DNA of 64,000 nt from Plastoroseomonas hellenica (lineage in GTDB: Bacteria; Pseudomonadota; Alphaproteobacteria; Acetobacterales; Acetobacteraceae), in the NCBI RefSeq assembly GCF_018129085.1, contig NZ_JAAGBB010000006.1, forward strand, positions 62,001 to 126,000. The letters run 5' to 3'. Each line of letters starts with the position of its first letter. Within the stretch, counting starts at the first letter, position 1. The position numbers and the translations under genes are program-made. Below, in pieces: positions 8,373 through 17,543 of this stretch. The notes beneath the pieces are model-generated. The model did no database searches, was not told where the DNA came from, and saw only the letters and a program-made list of their open reading frames with translations.

Positions 8373-8374
8373 CC

Positions 8375-8401
8375 ACCGTACCGTTTTCGCAACGGTACGG
8401 T
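8375..8401. promoter_or_regulatory. perfect inverted repeat (operator or short terminator candidate)
   Basis: Arms ACCGTACCGTT (8375-8385) and AACGGTACGGT (8391-8401) are perfect reverse complements around TTCGC. The repeat begins three bases after the AraC stop codon. It is followed by TATGCGAAAT rather than a T-run, which argues against a classical terminator. Its low GC compared with its surroundings and its internal GTAC symmetry look more like a dimeric repressor site ahead of the LpxR-like gene. A role as transcript end is possible. Confidence 0.5.
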
Positions 8402-8534
8402 ATGCGAAATGGCGCGAAGGTGGGTGGCGATGCCGGTGCCGGCGGCTATTCTCCGCTGCGCTGATGGCGGATTCGCAACCATCGCCGAAGCGTCACGTTG
8501 TCTCGCGGTTCATTGCTGATCGGGAATTTACGCC

Positions 8535-9554
8535 ATGAGATATCGCCTCGCCGCCATTGCCATGGCGCTCATGCCCGTCATGGCGGAGGCCCAGATCGTG
8601 CCGACGATCCCGTCCGCGCCGACGCCGCCGCCGCCGGATCTGCGGGCCACCCTGTCGCTCTCGATCGAGAATGACGTCTTCACCGGCACCGATCGCTATT
8701 ACAGCAACGGCCTGCAGCTCTCCTGGACCTCGGCCTCCGCCGATCTGCCGTCGCCGCTGGCCTGGCTGAACCGGCAGCTCGATCCGGTGATGGGGCCGGG
8801 ACAGCTCCGCTGGGGTGCCGCGATCGGGCAGTCGATCTACACGCCCGAGGATACTGAGCGCCGCAACCCTGATCCGCGGGACCGGCCCTATGCCGGCTTC
8901 CTCTACGGCACCATCTCGCTGGCGCGCGATGCCGGCACCAGCTTCACCCTGTTCGAACTCCAGGCCGGCCTCGTCGGCCCCAGCGCCCTTGGCGAGCAGG
9001 TGCAGAACAATTTCCACGACCTGATCGGCGACGGCCGGTCGCGCGGCTGGGATTATCAGCTCAAGGACGAATTCGTGTTCGGCGCGGTGATGAGCCGCAC
9101 CTGGCGGGTACCGCTGGTGCGCTTCCTCGGCATGGAGACGGAGCTGCTGCCCTCCGCGACGCTCGCCGCCGGTACGATCACCAGCCTCGCCGGCGCCGGC
9201 GCCGTGCTGCGCATCGGGCAGGGGCTGGAGGCGGATTACGGGCCGGCGCGGATCCGCCCGGCCCTGGCGGGGTCCAGCTTCTTCCAGCCGCGCTCCGGCG
9301 ATTTCGGCTGGTATGTCTTCGGCGGTGTCGAGGGGCGCGCCATCGCCAACGATATCTTCCTTGACGGCAATACCTGGCGCGAGAGCCGCCGGGTGGATCA
9401 CCGGCCCTTCGTCGGCGATCTCCAGGTCGGCGCGGCGATCATGTGGGGCGGCGTCCGCTTCGCCTATACCCAGGTCTGGCGCTCGGAGGAGTTCTACGGC
9501 CAGCGCGGCGGCGCCCAGCAATTCGGCTCGGTCAGCGTGACCTTCCGGTTCTGA
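8535..9554 (+). CDS. LpxR-like outer-membrane lipid A 3'-O-deacylase (DUF2219)
   Basis: This is a 339-residue predicted outer-membrane beta-barrel. A Sec signal peptide (MRYRLAAIAMALMPVMAEA) and a short Pro-rich linker come first. The first strand carries the LpxR catalytic signature (LSIENDVFTGTDRYYSNG), in which Asn-Asp and a nearby Ser match residues of Salmonella LpxR that bind the cation and oxyanion. A downstream NNFHDLIGDG supplies the expected catalytic His. The chain ends FGSVSVTFRF, a C-terminal Phe typical of barrel proteins. LpxR removes the 3'-acyloxyacyl group of lipid A; whether the lipid A of this organism is a substrate is inference. The racemase gene starts nine bases downstream. 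Confidence 0.8.
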   Translation: MRYRLAAIAMALMPVMAEAQIVPTIPSAPTPPPPDLRATLSLSIENDVFTGTDRYYSNGLQLSWTSASADLPSPLAWLNRQLDPVMGPGQLRWGAAIGQSIYTPEDTERRNPDPRDRPYAGFLYGTISLARDAGTSFTLFELQAGLVGPSALGEQVQNNFHDLIGDGRSRGWDYQLKDEFVFGAVMSRTWRVPLVRFLGMETELLPSATLAAGTITSLAGAGAVLRIGQGLEADYGPARIRPALAGSSFFQPRSGDFGWYVFGGVEGRAIANDIFLDGNTWRESRRVDHRPFVGDLQVGAAIMWGGVRFAYTQVWRSEEFYGQRGGAQQFGSVSVTFRF

Positions 9555-9563
9555 GGGCGCCGC

Positions 9564-10286
9564 GTGCGGCAGCGCGTCCTCGGCCTGATCGGCGGCATGA
9601 GCTGGGAGAGCTCGGCCGAATACTACCGCCTGATCAATGCAGGGGTGCGCGACCGGCTGGGCGGGCTGCGCTCCGCCCGCATCCTGATGTGGTCCTTCGA
9701 CTTCGCGGAGATCGAGGCGCTGCAGCATGCCGGACGCTGGGACGACGCGGCGGCGCTGCTGGTCGAGGCCGCAGAGCGGCTGGAGCGTGGCGGCGCCGAA
9801 TGCCTGGTGATCTGCACCAACACGATGCACCGCATGGCGGACGCCGTGCAGGCGGCGGTCGAGGTGCCGCTGCTGCACATCGCCGATCCGACCGCCGCGC
9901 GCATCCGGGCCGCCGGCATAAGCCGAGTCGGACTGCTCGGCACCGCCTTCACCATGGAGCAGGATTTCTACCGCGGCCGGCTGGAGGCGAAGCATGGGCT
10001 GGACGTGCTCGTGCCGGACCACGCCGACCGCGCCCTGGTGCACCGGATCATCTATGAGGAGCTGGTGCAGGGCCGGGTCGAGCCTGCCTCCCGCGACGCC
10101 TATCGCGCTGTCATCGCGCGGCTGGTGGAGCGCGGCGCCGAGGCGGTGATCCTCGGCTGCACCGAGATCATGCTGCTGGTCCGCCCGGAGGACAGCGCCG
10201 TGCCGCTCTTCGACACGACGGCCATCCATGCGGAGGCCGCGGTGGACTTCGCGACTGGAGATCAGCCGACCGCGTCGCAGAGGTAG
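9564..10286 (+). CDS. aspartate/glutamate racemase family protein (amino acid racemase)
   Basis: This 240-residue PLP-independent racemase-fold protein has the N-terminal LGLIGGMSWESSAEYY. The two catalytic Cys contexts are CTNTMH (near residue 85) and GCTEIMLL (near 197), so both acid/base cysteines are present. It matches the broad-specificity aspartate racemase branch (YgeA/RacD-like), which interconverts D- and L-amino acids in the cytosol. The start is GTG 9564, nine bases after the LpxR-like gene; the only nearby ATG lies inside the conserved core. Its 3' end overlaps the convergent amidohydrolase gene by 25 bases. Confidence 0.8.
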   Translation: MRQRVLGLIGGMSWESSAEYYRLINAGVRDRLGGLRSARILMWSFDFAEIEALQHAGRWDDAAALLVEAAERLERGGAECLVICTNTMHRMADAVQAAVEVPLLHIADPTAARIRAAGISRVGLLGTAFTMEQDFYRGRLEAKHGLDVLVPDHADRALVHRIIYEELVQGRVEPASRDAYRAVIARLVERGAEAVILGCTEIMLLVRPEDSAVPLFDTTAIHAEAAVDFATGDQPTASQR

Positions 10287-11770
10287 CGGCGGACCTGGTA
10301 GGGCCCGGCCGCCATGCCCGGGCAGAAGCTCGCGACGATCGGCTCCAGCCGGTTGTAGAGATCGAGGTAGCCGGCGTTCAGCGCCTCCAGCCGCTCCCGC
10401 GCCGCCTCCGCCTCCTCGGCGAGCTTCGTGAGGTCGAGGGTCAGCAGCTCCCCGTCGCGCACCACGAAGCGGCCGCCGATCATGACGTGGCGCACCGCGT
10501 TCCCGTCCTCGGCATGGACGATCTGGTTGACCGTGCCGTTATGCGGAATCCAGTTCACGTGCCGGAGCGAGAGGAAGACGATGTCCGCCTTCATGCCCGG
10601 CGCGATCGCGCCGATATCCTCGAAGCCGAGGGCGCGGGCGGAGCCGGCGGTCGCGGCGCGATAGCATTCCTCGACGCTCGCCCAGCCGCGCGGGTCCGGC
10701 GTCTGCACCTTGGAGAGCATGGAGGCGTAACGCATGGCCTCGTACATGTTCTGGTTGTCGGAGCAATTGGCGCCGTCGGTGCCGAGCCCGACATTGACCC
10801 CGAGGTCGAGCGCGCGGCGCAGCGGGAACATGCCGTTGCCAAGCCGCATGTTGCTGCCGGGGTTGTGCACCAGCGACGCGCCGCGATCGGCGGCGAGGCG
10901 CATGTCGTCATCGTCGAGCCACACGGCATGGGCCGCCGTGAAGCGCGGCCCGACCAGGCCCATCACATCCATATGCGCGAGCAGCGTCTTGCCGTAGCGC
11001 TTGATGCCGGTGATCGCCTGCACCTTGCTCTCGCCGACATGGCTATGCACCGCGAGGCCATGCGTCTTCGCCATCTTGGCGCAGCCGCAGAGGAAGTCGT
11101 CGGAGCAGTGGTGCGGGATGGTCGGCGCGATCGCGTAGCGGATGTCGTGCGACGCCCAGGACCAGCCCTTCAGCACCGTCTCCATGGCCGAGAGCGTCTG
11201 CTGCCAGGCCGGCAGGCGGAGCCGCGCGACATCCTTCTGAAGGCCCTCCGGCAAGGCATCGTGCAAGCCGGGGATCGCCTCATACACCGTGCGGTCGGCG
11301 ACCATGGGCGCGATGACCGCGCGCATGCCGATGCCGGCATAGGCTTCGGCCACCGCATCCATGCCCTCGACGGTCGGCAGCGGCAGCTCGGAATAGAGGT
11401 CATAGGCGGCGGTGCAACCCTTCAACACCATCTCGGCGGCGACGATCTGGGTGGCGAGCTTCTTGTCGGCGAGTGCGCGGTTGCCGCCGATCCAAGGCGC
11501 CGCGGCGAGCAGCAGCTCCAGCGTCCACTTGTCGCCCTGGCCACGCGCGAGGCCGCCATGGCCATGGGTATGGCCGTTGATCAGGCCGGGATGGATCAGC
11601 ATGCCCGCCGCGTCGACGATCGTCGCATGCGCCGGCGCGGTGAGATCGGTGCCGACGGTACGGATCACGCCGTTCTCGATCAGCACGTCGCCGGCTTCGG
11701 CGCGGCGCAGCCCGGCATCGGCGATGCGTGCGCCGCGGATAAGCGTGATGCCCGGTTCGTTCTTGGCCAT
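10262..11770 (-). CDS. amidohydrolase (cytosine/guanine deaminase-like metal-dependent hydrolase)
   Basis: This 502-residue amidohydrolase-superfamily enzyme belongs to the TrzN/SAH-deaminase/guanine-deaminase branch. Its metal ligands are visible: GLINGHTHGHG (HxH), AVHSHVGES (His), AAHAVWLDDDD (His) and GLGTDGANCSDN (Asp). Such enzymes deaminate or dechlorinate purines, pyrimidines, triazines or adenosyl derivatives. A perfect AAGGAGG lies seven bases before ATG 11770. It is the last gene of a four-gene minus-strand operon behind an NMT1/THI5-like ABC importer, so it probably processes the imported N-heterocycle; the actual substrate cannot be told from sequence. Confidence 0.82.
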   Translation of the reverse strand: MAKNEPGITLIRGARIADAGLRRAEAGDVLIENGVIRTVGTDLTAPAHATIVDAAGMLIHPGLINGHTHGHGGLARGQGDKWTLELLLAAAPWIGGNRALADKKLATQIVAAEMVLKGCTAAYDLYSELPLPTVEGMDAVAEAYAGIGMRAVIAPMVADRTVYEAIPGLHDALPEGLQKDVARLRLPAWQQTLSAMETVLKGWSWASHDIRYAIAPTIPHHCSDDFLCGCAKMAKTHGLAVHSHVGESKVQAITGIKRYGKTLLAHMDVMGLVGPRFTAAHAVWLDDDDMRLAADRGASLVHNPGSNMRLGNGMFPLRRALDLGVNVGLGTDGANCSDNQNMYEAMRYASMLSKVQTPDPRGWASVEECYRAATAGSARALGFEDIGAIAPGMKADIVFLSLRHVNWIPHNGTVNQIVHAEDGNAVRHVMIGGRFVVRDGELLTLDLTKLAEEAEAARERLEALNAGYLDLYNRLEPIVASFCPGMAAGPYQVRRYLCDAVG

Positions 11771-11788
11771 GCTCGGGCCTCCTTGCGT

Positions 11789-12553
11789 TCAGGCGGCGAG
11801 GGCGGGGCGTTCCGCGCCGCTCGACCAGGGAAAGAGCAGCCGCTCCGCCAGGGCGACTGCCTGGAAGAGCAGGATGCCGAGGATCGCCAGGATCACCACC
11901 GCGCCGAAGGCGAGCGGCGTGCGGAAGAAGGCCATGGAGGTCTGGATCAGATAGCCGAGACCCGCATCGGCACCGACGAATTCGGCGACCACGGCGCCCA
12001 CGACCGAGAGCGCCGCCGCCACCTTGAGCCCGCCGAAGACGAAGGGCACCGCGAAGGGCAGGCGGATGCGCAGCAGCTCCTGCAGGCGCCCGGCGCGACA
12101 GGAACGGCCGAGCTCGATCAGCTCGGGCGGTGCTGCCAGCAGGCCGGCCACGGAGGCGACGACCAGCGGGAAGAAGGCGACCAGGAAGGTGACGATGATG
12201 CGCGGCGCCTCATTGGCGCCGAGGGCGACGATCAGGATCGGTGCCAGGGCGACCTTGGGGATCGACTGGGTCACCACCAGCAGGGGATAGAGCGCGGCGG
12301 CTATGGTTGTGGAGGAGGCGATCGCCATCGCCAGCGGCAGGCTGACGGCGATGGAGGCGGCGAAGCCGAGCAGCACGGTGCCGAGCGTCGCCAGGGTGTG
12401 GTTCAGCACCATGGGCCAGGCCGCGGCGATGGCGCGCGCAATGACGCTCGGCGCCGGCAGCAGGAATTCCGGGATCGCGAAGCCGCGGCAGGCGGCCTCC
12501 CAGAGCGCGAAGAAGACGATCAGCGCGATGGTGGCGGGCAGGGCGCGGGCCAT
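11789..12553 (-). CDS. ABC transporter permease (SsuC/TauC/ThiX type)
   Basis: This is a 254-residue inner-membrane permease with about six membrane segments. The EAA-type loop lies in the stretch ELIELGRSCRAGRLQELLRI (coupling helix to the ATPase), followed by LPFAVPFVFGGLKVAAALSV. The family is the nitrate/sulfonate/taurine and thiamine-precursor importers. The start ATG overlaps the stop of the ATPase gene (TGATG at 12551-12555), so the subunits are translationally coupled. It forms the channel dimer of the importer whose binding protein is encoded at 13323-14303. Confidence 0.87.
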   Translation of the reverse strand: MARALPATIALIVFFALWEAACRGFAIPEFLLPAPSVIARAIAAAWPMVLNHTLATLGTVLLGFAASIAVSLPLAMAIASSTTIAAALYPLLVVTQSIPKVALAPILIVALGANEAPRIIVTFLVAFFPLVVASVAGLLAAPPELIELGRSCRAGRLQELLRIRLPFAVPFVFGGLKVAAALSVVGAVVAEFVGADAGLGYLIQTSMAFFRTPLAFGAVVILAILGILLFQAVALAERLLFPWSSGAERPALAA

Positions 12554-13326
12554 CAGGCGGCGGCCCGCGCGGCCTGGCCGCGGAAGATGTGGTCGCGGAT
12601 GCGCCGCGCCGCGGCCTGGAAGGCGGGCAGGCCTTCCTGGTCGAAGCTGCGCGGGCGGGGCAGGGGGATCGCGACATCGTCCACCACCCGGCCCGGGCGC
12701 GGCGACATGACGATGACGCGGTCGGCGAGCAGCACCGCCTCGCTGATCGAATGGGTGACGAAGACGACGGCCATCGGGCTCTCGGTCCAGAGGCGGAGCA
12801 GCTCCAGGCTCATCTCCTCCCGCGTCAGGGCGTCGAGCGCGCCGAAGGGTTCGTCCATCAGCAGGATGCGGGGCTGTTGGAGCAGCGCGCGGCAGATCGC
12901 GACGCGCTGCTGCATGCCGCCCGAGAGCTCGCGCGGCAGCCGCCCTTCGAAGCCCGCGAGCCCGGCGCGGGCCAGCAGGGCGCGGGCGGCGTCCTCCGTT
13001 CCCGGCCCCGCGCGGCGCATCAGCCGCATCGGGAAGGTGACGTTCTTCAGCACATCGGCCCAGGGCAGCAGGGTCGGCGCCTGGAACACCATCGCGGTGT
13101 CGGTGCGAGCGCCCGTGACCTGGGCGCCATCGATCGCGACGCGTCCGGCGCTGGGTGCGACGAGGCCGGCGATCAAGCGCAGCAAGGTCGACTTGCCGCA
13201 GCCGGAGGCGCCGACGACCGCCACGAACTCCCCCGGCGCCACGGTGAGCGAGACGTCCTCCAGCGCCTGCACCGCGCCGCCATCGCGGCCGGAGAAGCGC
13301 TTGCCCACGCCCTCGATCGCGATCAC
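12553..13326 (-). CDS. ABC transporter ATP-binding protein (SsuB/TauB/ThiZ type)
   Basis: This 257-residue nucleotide-binding subunit has Walker A GASGCGKST, Q-loop VFQAPTLLPW, signature LSGGMQQR, Walker B ILLMDEPFGALD and H-loop VFVTHS. All catalytic elements are intact. It starts with GTG 13326, which overlaps the stop of the binding-protein gene (GTGA), and ends in a one-base overlap with the permease. It energises uptake by the same importer. The NitT/TauT subfamily is clear; the substrate is not. Confidence 0.88.
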   Translation of the reverse strand: MIAIEGVGKRFSGRDGGAVQALEDVSLTVAPGEFVAVVGASGCGKSTLLRLIAGLVAPSAGRVAIDGAQVTGARTDTAMVFQAPTLLPWADVLKNVTFPMRLMRRAGPGTEDAARALLARAGLAGFEGRLPRELSGGMQQRVAICRALLQQPRILLMDEPFGALDALTREEMSLELLRLWTESPMAVVFVTHSISEAVLLADRVIVMSPRPGRVVDDVAIPLPRPRSFDQEGLPAFQAAARRIRDHIFRGQAARAAA

Positions 13327-14303
13327 GGCAGCAGCGCCGTGGTCACCGCCTGGGTCGGGTCCCAGCCCGCGTTGAGCTGCAGGCTCTCGGCGACCACGCG
13401 CCAGGTGAAGGCAAGGCGCTCCGGCTCGAAGCGGCCGAGGCCGGTCGCGCGCTGGTGGTCGTTGAAGACGAAGCCCATGGTGGCGCGGATGCTGCCTTCA
13501 CAGTCGTCCTGCTCGACCTCGGGGTTGCGGGCGACATGCAGCCGGCAGGCCTCGGCCTGGTTGGCATTGGCCCATTCGAAGCTGCGCTGCGCGCCCAGCA
13601 GGAAGCGGCGCACCAGGTCTGGGTTGCGCTGGATGGTGTCGTCGGCGGCGATGAGGCTGGCGGCGTAGATCGCGAAACCCGTCTCGACGAAGGGCAGCAC
13701 CACGATCTCCTGCCCGGCGCGCTGGGCTGCCTTGTTCTGGTAGTACCAGTGGATGGAATAGAAGGGCGCGGCATCGACGCGGCGGCCGATCAGCAGCGCC
13801 GCCATGGCGGAGGCATCGGTATTCACCCAGGTGATGCGGTCCGGATCGGTGCCGGCGCGGCGCGCGACTTCGGGGAAATAGAGGCGGTGGCTGTTGCCAG
13901 GCGTCACCGCGATGCGGCGGCCCTCGAGGCCCCGGAAATTCGTGACGCCGGAGGAGCGCAGCACGAAGAGCGAATGCGGCGAATGCGTGTAGACGGCGGA
14001 GATCGAGCGCACCGGCACGTTCTGCTGCGCCCGCGCGGCGAGCACGGCGCCGACATCGGCGACACCGAATACCGCGGCGCCGGAGGCGACCTTGGTGACC
14101 GTATCGCCGGAGCCGTAGCCGCGCGCGAGCGAAAGCTCGATCCCCTGCTCCCGCCAGAAGCCGCGGGCGGCGCCGGCGAAATAGGCCGCGTGCTCACCGG
14201 TCGGGATCCAGTCGAGCTGGAGCAGCGCGCGGTCCTGCGCGGCGACCGGCGTCGCGATGGACAGCAGCACGCCGGCGATCGCGGCGAGAATCCTCGGCTT
14301 CAT
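13323..14303 (-). CDS. NMT1/THI5-like ABC transporter substrate-binding protein
   Basis: This is a periplasmic binding protein of about 326 residues with a Sec signal peptide (MKPRILAAIAGVLLSIATPVAAQ). The mature start, LLQLDWIPTGEHAAYFAGA, is the classic NMT1/THI5-like opening, shared with ThiY (formylaminopyrimidine) and with riboflavin, nitrate and sulfonate binders. A later GLEGRRIAVTPGNSHRLYF is also typical. I chose ATG 14303 over the longer frame to 14447 because AAGGGGA lies a few bases upstream and the signal peptide begins here. It is the first gene of the SBP-ATPase-permease-amidohydrolase operon. Confidence 0.85.
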   Translation of the reverse strand: MKPRILAAIAGVLLSIATPVAAQDRALLQLDWIPTGEHAAYFAGAARGFWREQGIELSLARGYGSGDTVTKVASGAAVFGVADVGAVLAARAQQNVPVRSISAVYTHSPHSLFVLRSSGVTNFRGLEGRRIAVTPGNSHRLYFPEVARRAGTDPDRITWVNTDASAMAALLIGRRVDAAPFYSIHWYYQNKAAQRAGQEIVVLPFVETGFAIYAASLIAADDTIQRNPDLVRRFLLGAQRSFEWANANQAEACRLHVARNPEVEQDDCEGSIRATMGFVFNDHQRATGLGRFEPERLAFTWRVVAESLQLNAGWDPTQAVTTALLP

Positions 14304-14583
14304 ACAGTCCCCTTCCCTTGGCGCGGCCGCGGTGGGGCGTTCTCCCGGGCGGCATGCAAGGGCATGGCGTCGGGTTGCGCAAGCATCATTGATGAGAATC
14401 CGGTTCGAGCGGGCCTCGCCGATTGGCGAAACTGCGTGGCAAAACAAGAACCTGGATCGGCGACACGGGGCGAAGTCGATGCCGGGGGTTTCGCAGCCAC
14501 GGCGTCAGGGCCATAAGCCTGCGAACAAGTGCGTCCGGGCCCCGGCGCGGAGGACGTGTTCGCGCGAGAGTTCTGAGGGATTG

Positions 14584-15192
14584 ATGAACCGCCTGCTCGA
14601 CGGCTATCGCCGCTTCCGGACTGAGATCTGGTCCACCGAGCGCGCCCGCTACGAGGAGCTTTCCCGGCGGGGGCAGAGCCCGGAGACCATGGTGATCGCC
14701 TGCTCCGATTCGCGGGTCGACCCTGCGACGGTGTTCGGCGCCGGCCCCGGCGAGCTCTTCGCGGTGCGCAACGTCGCCGGGCTGGTGCCGCCCTTCACGC
14801 CCGATGCCGGCCACCACGGCACCAGCGCGGCGCTGGAATACGGCGTGCGGGTGCTGAAGGTCGCCCGCATCGTCGTGCTCGGCCACGCCCAATGTGGCGG
14901 CGTGCGCGCCATGGTGGAAGGCGCGCCGCGGGAGGCGCGGGACTTCGTGGCGCCCTGGATGGCGTTGGCGGCGCCGGTGCTGGAATGCGTGCCGGTCGGC
15001 CTCACGGGCGACGCGCTGCTGCACCATTGCGAGAACGAGGTGGTGCGCCTGTCGCTTGCCAATCTGATGACCTTCCCCTGGATCGCGGAGGCGGTGGCCG
15101 AAGGCCGGCTGACGCTGCACGGTTTCCGCTTCGCGATCCATACCGGCGTCCTGGAGCGGCTCGAGGGCGACCGTTTCGTGCCGGTCGCCTGA
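14584..15192 (+). CDS. beta-class carbonic anhydrase
   Basis: This enzyme of about 202 residues catalyses reversible CO2 hydration. The zinc ligands are visible: Cys in VIACSDSRVDP, then His and Cys in VVLGHAQCGGVRAM. The CSDSR Asp-Arg dyad characteristic of the beta class and the VRNVAGLVPP segment are intact. The length fits the family. GAGGGA at 14575-14580 precedes ATG 14584. It is a single gene, divergent from the NMT1-type importer with about 280 bases between, in which I see no other gene or clear operator. Confidence 0.92.
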   Translation: MNRLLDGYRRFRTEIWSTERARYEELSRRGQSPETMVIACSDSRVDPATVFGAGPGELFAVRNVAGLVPPFTPDAGHHGTSAALEYGVRVLKVARIVVLGHAQCGGVRAMVEGAPREARDFVAPWMALAAPVLECVPVGLTGDALLHHCENEVVRLSLANLMTFPWIAEAVAEGRLTLHGFRFAIHTGVLERLEGDRFVPVA

Positions 15193-15275
15193 ACGGGCCC
15201 GCCCTTGCCGCTGGCCCGGAGAAGATCTGCCGGACGCCGCGGGGGGGATCGGGCTCCGCTTGCCTCAGGCGGCGT

Positions 15276-17543
15276 TCACAGCAGCTTGTCGAGCGTGATC
15301 GGCAGGTCCCGGATGCGCTTGCCGGTGGCGTTGTAGACGGCATTGGCGACCGCGGCGCCGACGCCGGTGATACCGATCTCGCCGATGCCCCGCGCGCCCA
15401 TCGGCGTGCGCGGATCAGGGATGTCGGTCCAGATGACCTCGATCTCCGGCACGTCGAGATGCACGGGCACATGATACTCCGCCATGGTGGCATTCACGAT
15501 GCGCCCGCTGCGCTCGTCGAACAGTGTCTCTTCGGTTAGCGCCAGGCCGAGCCCCATCACGATGCCGCCGCGGAACTGGCTGCGCGCCGTCTTGGCGTTG
15601 AGGATGCGGCCGCAATCGAAGGAGCCGAGGAAGCGCGCCACGCGCACCTCGCCGGTGCTCTCGCTCACGCGCACCTCGCAGAACTGCGCGGCGGTGGAAT
15701 GCATCGACCATTTCTGCAGCTCGAGCGGCATCGGCGCCTCGGCCTGCACCGTGACCTCATCGCGTCCCGCCCGACGCAGGATGGAGGCATAGCTTTCGAA
15801 GCGCGCTGCGTCCCCGCGCTTGCCGAGCCCGGCGTCGCGCCCTTCCACCTCGTCGGTGGAAAGTCCGGCGAGCGGTGACGCATTGCCGGCGAGCTTCAGC
15901 AACGCCTTCACCAGCTCGGTGTGCGCGGCGATCACCGCGGCGCCGATCGCCGCGGTCTGGTTGGAACCGCCCGCCACCGGGCTCGGCGGCAGCTCGGTAT
16001 CGCCAAGGGCGAAGCTGACCCGGTCGAGCGGCAGGCCGAGCCGCTCAGCCGCGACCTGGCTCTGCACGGTCGCGGTGCCCATGCCCATCTCATGCGCCGC
16101 CGCCGCGACCCGCGCCCGACCATCGGCGGTGAGCGTGATCCGTGCCGCCCCGCCGGGCATGCGGTAGTAGGGATAGGTGCCGGTCGCGCATCCCATGCCG
16201 ATCAGCCATTCGCCGTCGCGCCTGGCACGGGGCGTGGCGCTGCGCTTCGCCCAGCCGAAGCGCTCCGCGCCCGCGGCATAGGCCTCGTTCAGATGGCGGG
16301 TGGAGAATTCGTGGCTCGATGTCGGATCCTTCTCGGGCTCGATGCCGCGGCGGAAGGCGACCGGGTCGGCGCCGAGCTTCTCCGCCAGCTCGTCGATCGC
16401 GCATTCGAGTGCGAAGGTGCCGATGGATTCCCCCGGCGCGCGCATGAAGGTATTGGCGAGCATGTCCATCTCCGCCACCTGCTGCACCAGCTTGAAGGTG
16501 CGCGCCGCATAGAGGTGTCGGGCCGGGAAGGTGAATTGCTCGGGGCAGGCATTGTGCGCCGTCATCGCGGCGACGCCGGTATGGATCAGCGCGTCCAGCT
16601 TGCCATCCGCGGTCGCGGCCAGCGCCACGCGCTGCTCGGTCTGGGTGCGCCCGCCGACCAGGCGGAAGACACCCTCGCGCGACAGCACCACCCGCACCGG
16701 GCGGCCGGCCAGCCGCGCCGCTGCGGCGCCGAGGATCTGGTGGTCCCAGAGGCATTTGCCCCCAAAGCCGCCGCCGACATAGGGCGACAGCACCCGGACC
16801 TGCTTGGGATCCAGGTCGAATACCTGGGCGATGGTCGCGGCGGTCATGGTGACGAGCTGGCTCGCGTCATGGATCGTCAGCCGATCGCCCTCCCAGGCGA
16901 TGGTCGCGGCATGCAGCTCGATGGCGTTGTGGTTCTGGCGCGGGGTGGTGAAGGTCAGGTCGACCTTCACCGCGGCTGCGGCGAGGGCCGCCTCGGCGTC
17001 GCCGATCTCCAGCACTGCCGGCTCGCCCAGCACGCTTTCCGGCGGATGCGCATGCGCCTTCGCCGCCGCGAAGGCGGTCACTGCCGGCAGGCTCTCATAC
17101 TCCACGGCGACCAGCGCCGCCGCTTCCTCCGCCTGCTCCCGCGTTTCGGCGAGGACGACGGCGACCGTCTGCCCGTTCCAGTGGATCTCCGCATCCTGCA
17201 TGATCGGCAAGTCGCTCGCCCCGGCCGCCTCCGGCGTCGTGCCGAACAGGGCCGGCGGCTTCATCCGCGGCGCATTGCGGTGGGTCATCACCAGCGCCAC
17301 GCCGGGCAGGGCTTCCGCCGCCGCGGTGTCGATCGCCTTGATACGGCCGCGGGCCACGGAGCTGTAGACGAAGCCGGCATGCAGCAGGCCGGGCATTGAC
17401 ACCTCGGCCGCGAAACGCGCCTGGCCCGCGACCTTGAGCGGCCCGTCGATGCGCGATACCGGGGCGCCGATCAGCCCGTGCCGGGTGGCGAGCGGATCGG
17501 ACGCGCCGTCCGGCCGCCAGGAGGTTTGGGCCAGGGCGCTCAT
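15276..17543 (-). CDS. molybdenum hydroxylase large subunit (PaoC/YagR-like, molybdopterin-binding)
   Basis: This 755-residue subunit carries the molybdenum cofactor. The start (APVSRIDGPLKVAGQARFAAEV) is typical of the PaoC/XdhA-like class. Mo-cofactor loops include SPYVGGGFGGKCLWDHQILG, FMRAPGESIGTFALECAIDE and AGGSNQTAAIGAAVI. The conserved active-site Glu lies in GARGIGEIGITG near the C-terminus. Members oxidise aldehydes or hydroxylate heterocycles. ATG 17543 overlaps the stop of the FAD subunit gene (ATGA). It is the third gene of a 2Fe-2S, FAD, Mo operon. The longer upstream frame is a shadow of the FAD subunit gene. Confidence 0.9.
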   Translation of the reverse strand: MSALAQTSWRPDGASDPLATRHGLIGAPVSRIDGPLKVAGQARFAAEVSMPGLLHAGFVYSSVARGRIKAIDTAAAEALPGVALVMTHRNAPRMKPPALFGTTPEAAGASDLPIMQDAEIHWNGQTVAVVLAETREQAEEAAALVAVEYESLPAVTAFAAAKAHAHPPESVLGEPAVLEIGDAEAALAAAAVKVDLTFTTPRQNHNAIELHAATIAWEGDRLTIHDASQLVTMTAATIAQVFDLDPKQVRVLSPYVGGGFGGKCLWDHQILGAAAARLAGRPVRVVLSREGVFRLVGGRTQTEQRVALAATADGKLDALIHTGVAAMTAHNACPEQFTFPARHLYAARTFKLVQQVAEMDMLANTFMRAPGESIGTFALECAIDELAEKLGADPVAFRRGIEPEKDPTSSHEFSTRHLNEAYAAGAERFGWAKRSATPRARRDGEWLIGMGCATGTYPYYRMPGGAARITLTADGRARVAAAAHEMGMGTATVQSQVAAERLGLPLDRVSFALGDTELPPSPVAGGSNQTAAIGAAVIAAHTELVKALLKLAGNASPLAGLSTDEVEGRDAGLGKRGDAARFESYASILRRAGRDEVTVQAEAPMPLELQKWSMHSTAAQFCEVRVSESTGEVRVARFLGSFDCGRILNAKTARSQFRGGIVMGLGLALTEETLFDERSGRIVNATMAEYHVPVHLDVPEIEVIWTDIPDPRTPMGARGIGEIGITGVGAAVANAVYNATGKRIRDLPITLDKLL

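Noticed and set aside
10487-13375. Plus-strand open frame of 962 codons opposite the amidohydrolase and ABC genes
   Set aside because: Shadow of four well-supported minus-strand genes; no domain recognisable.
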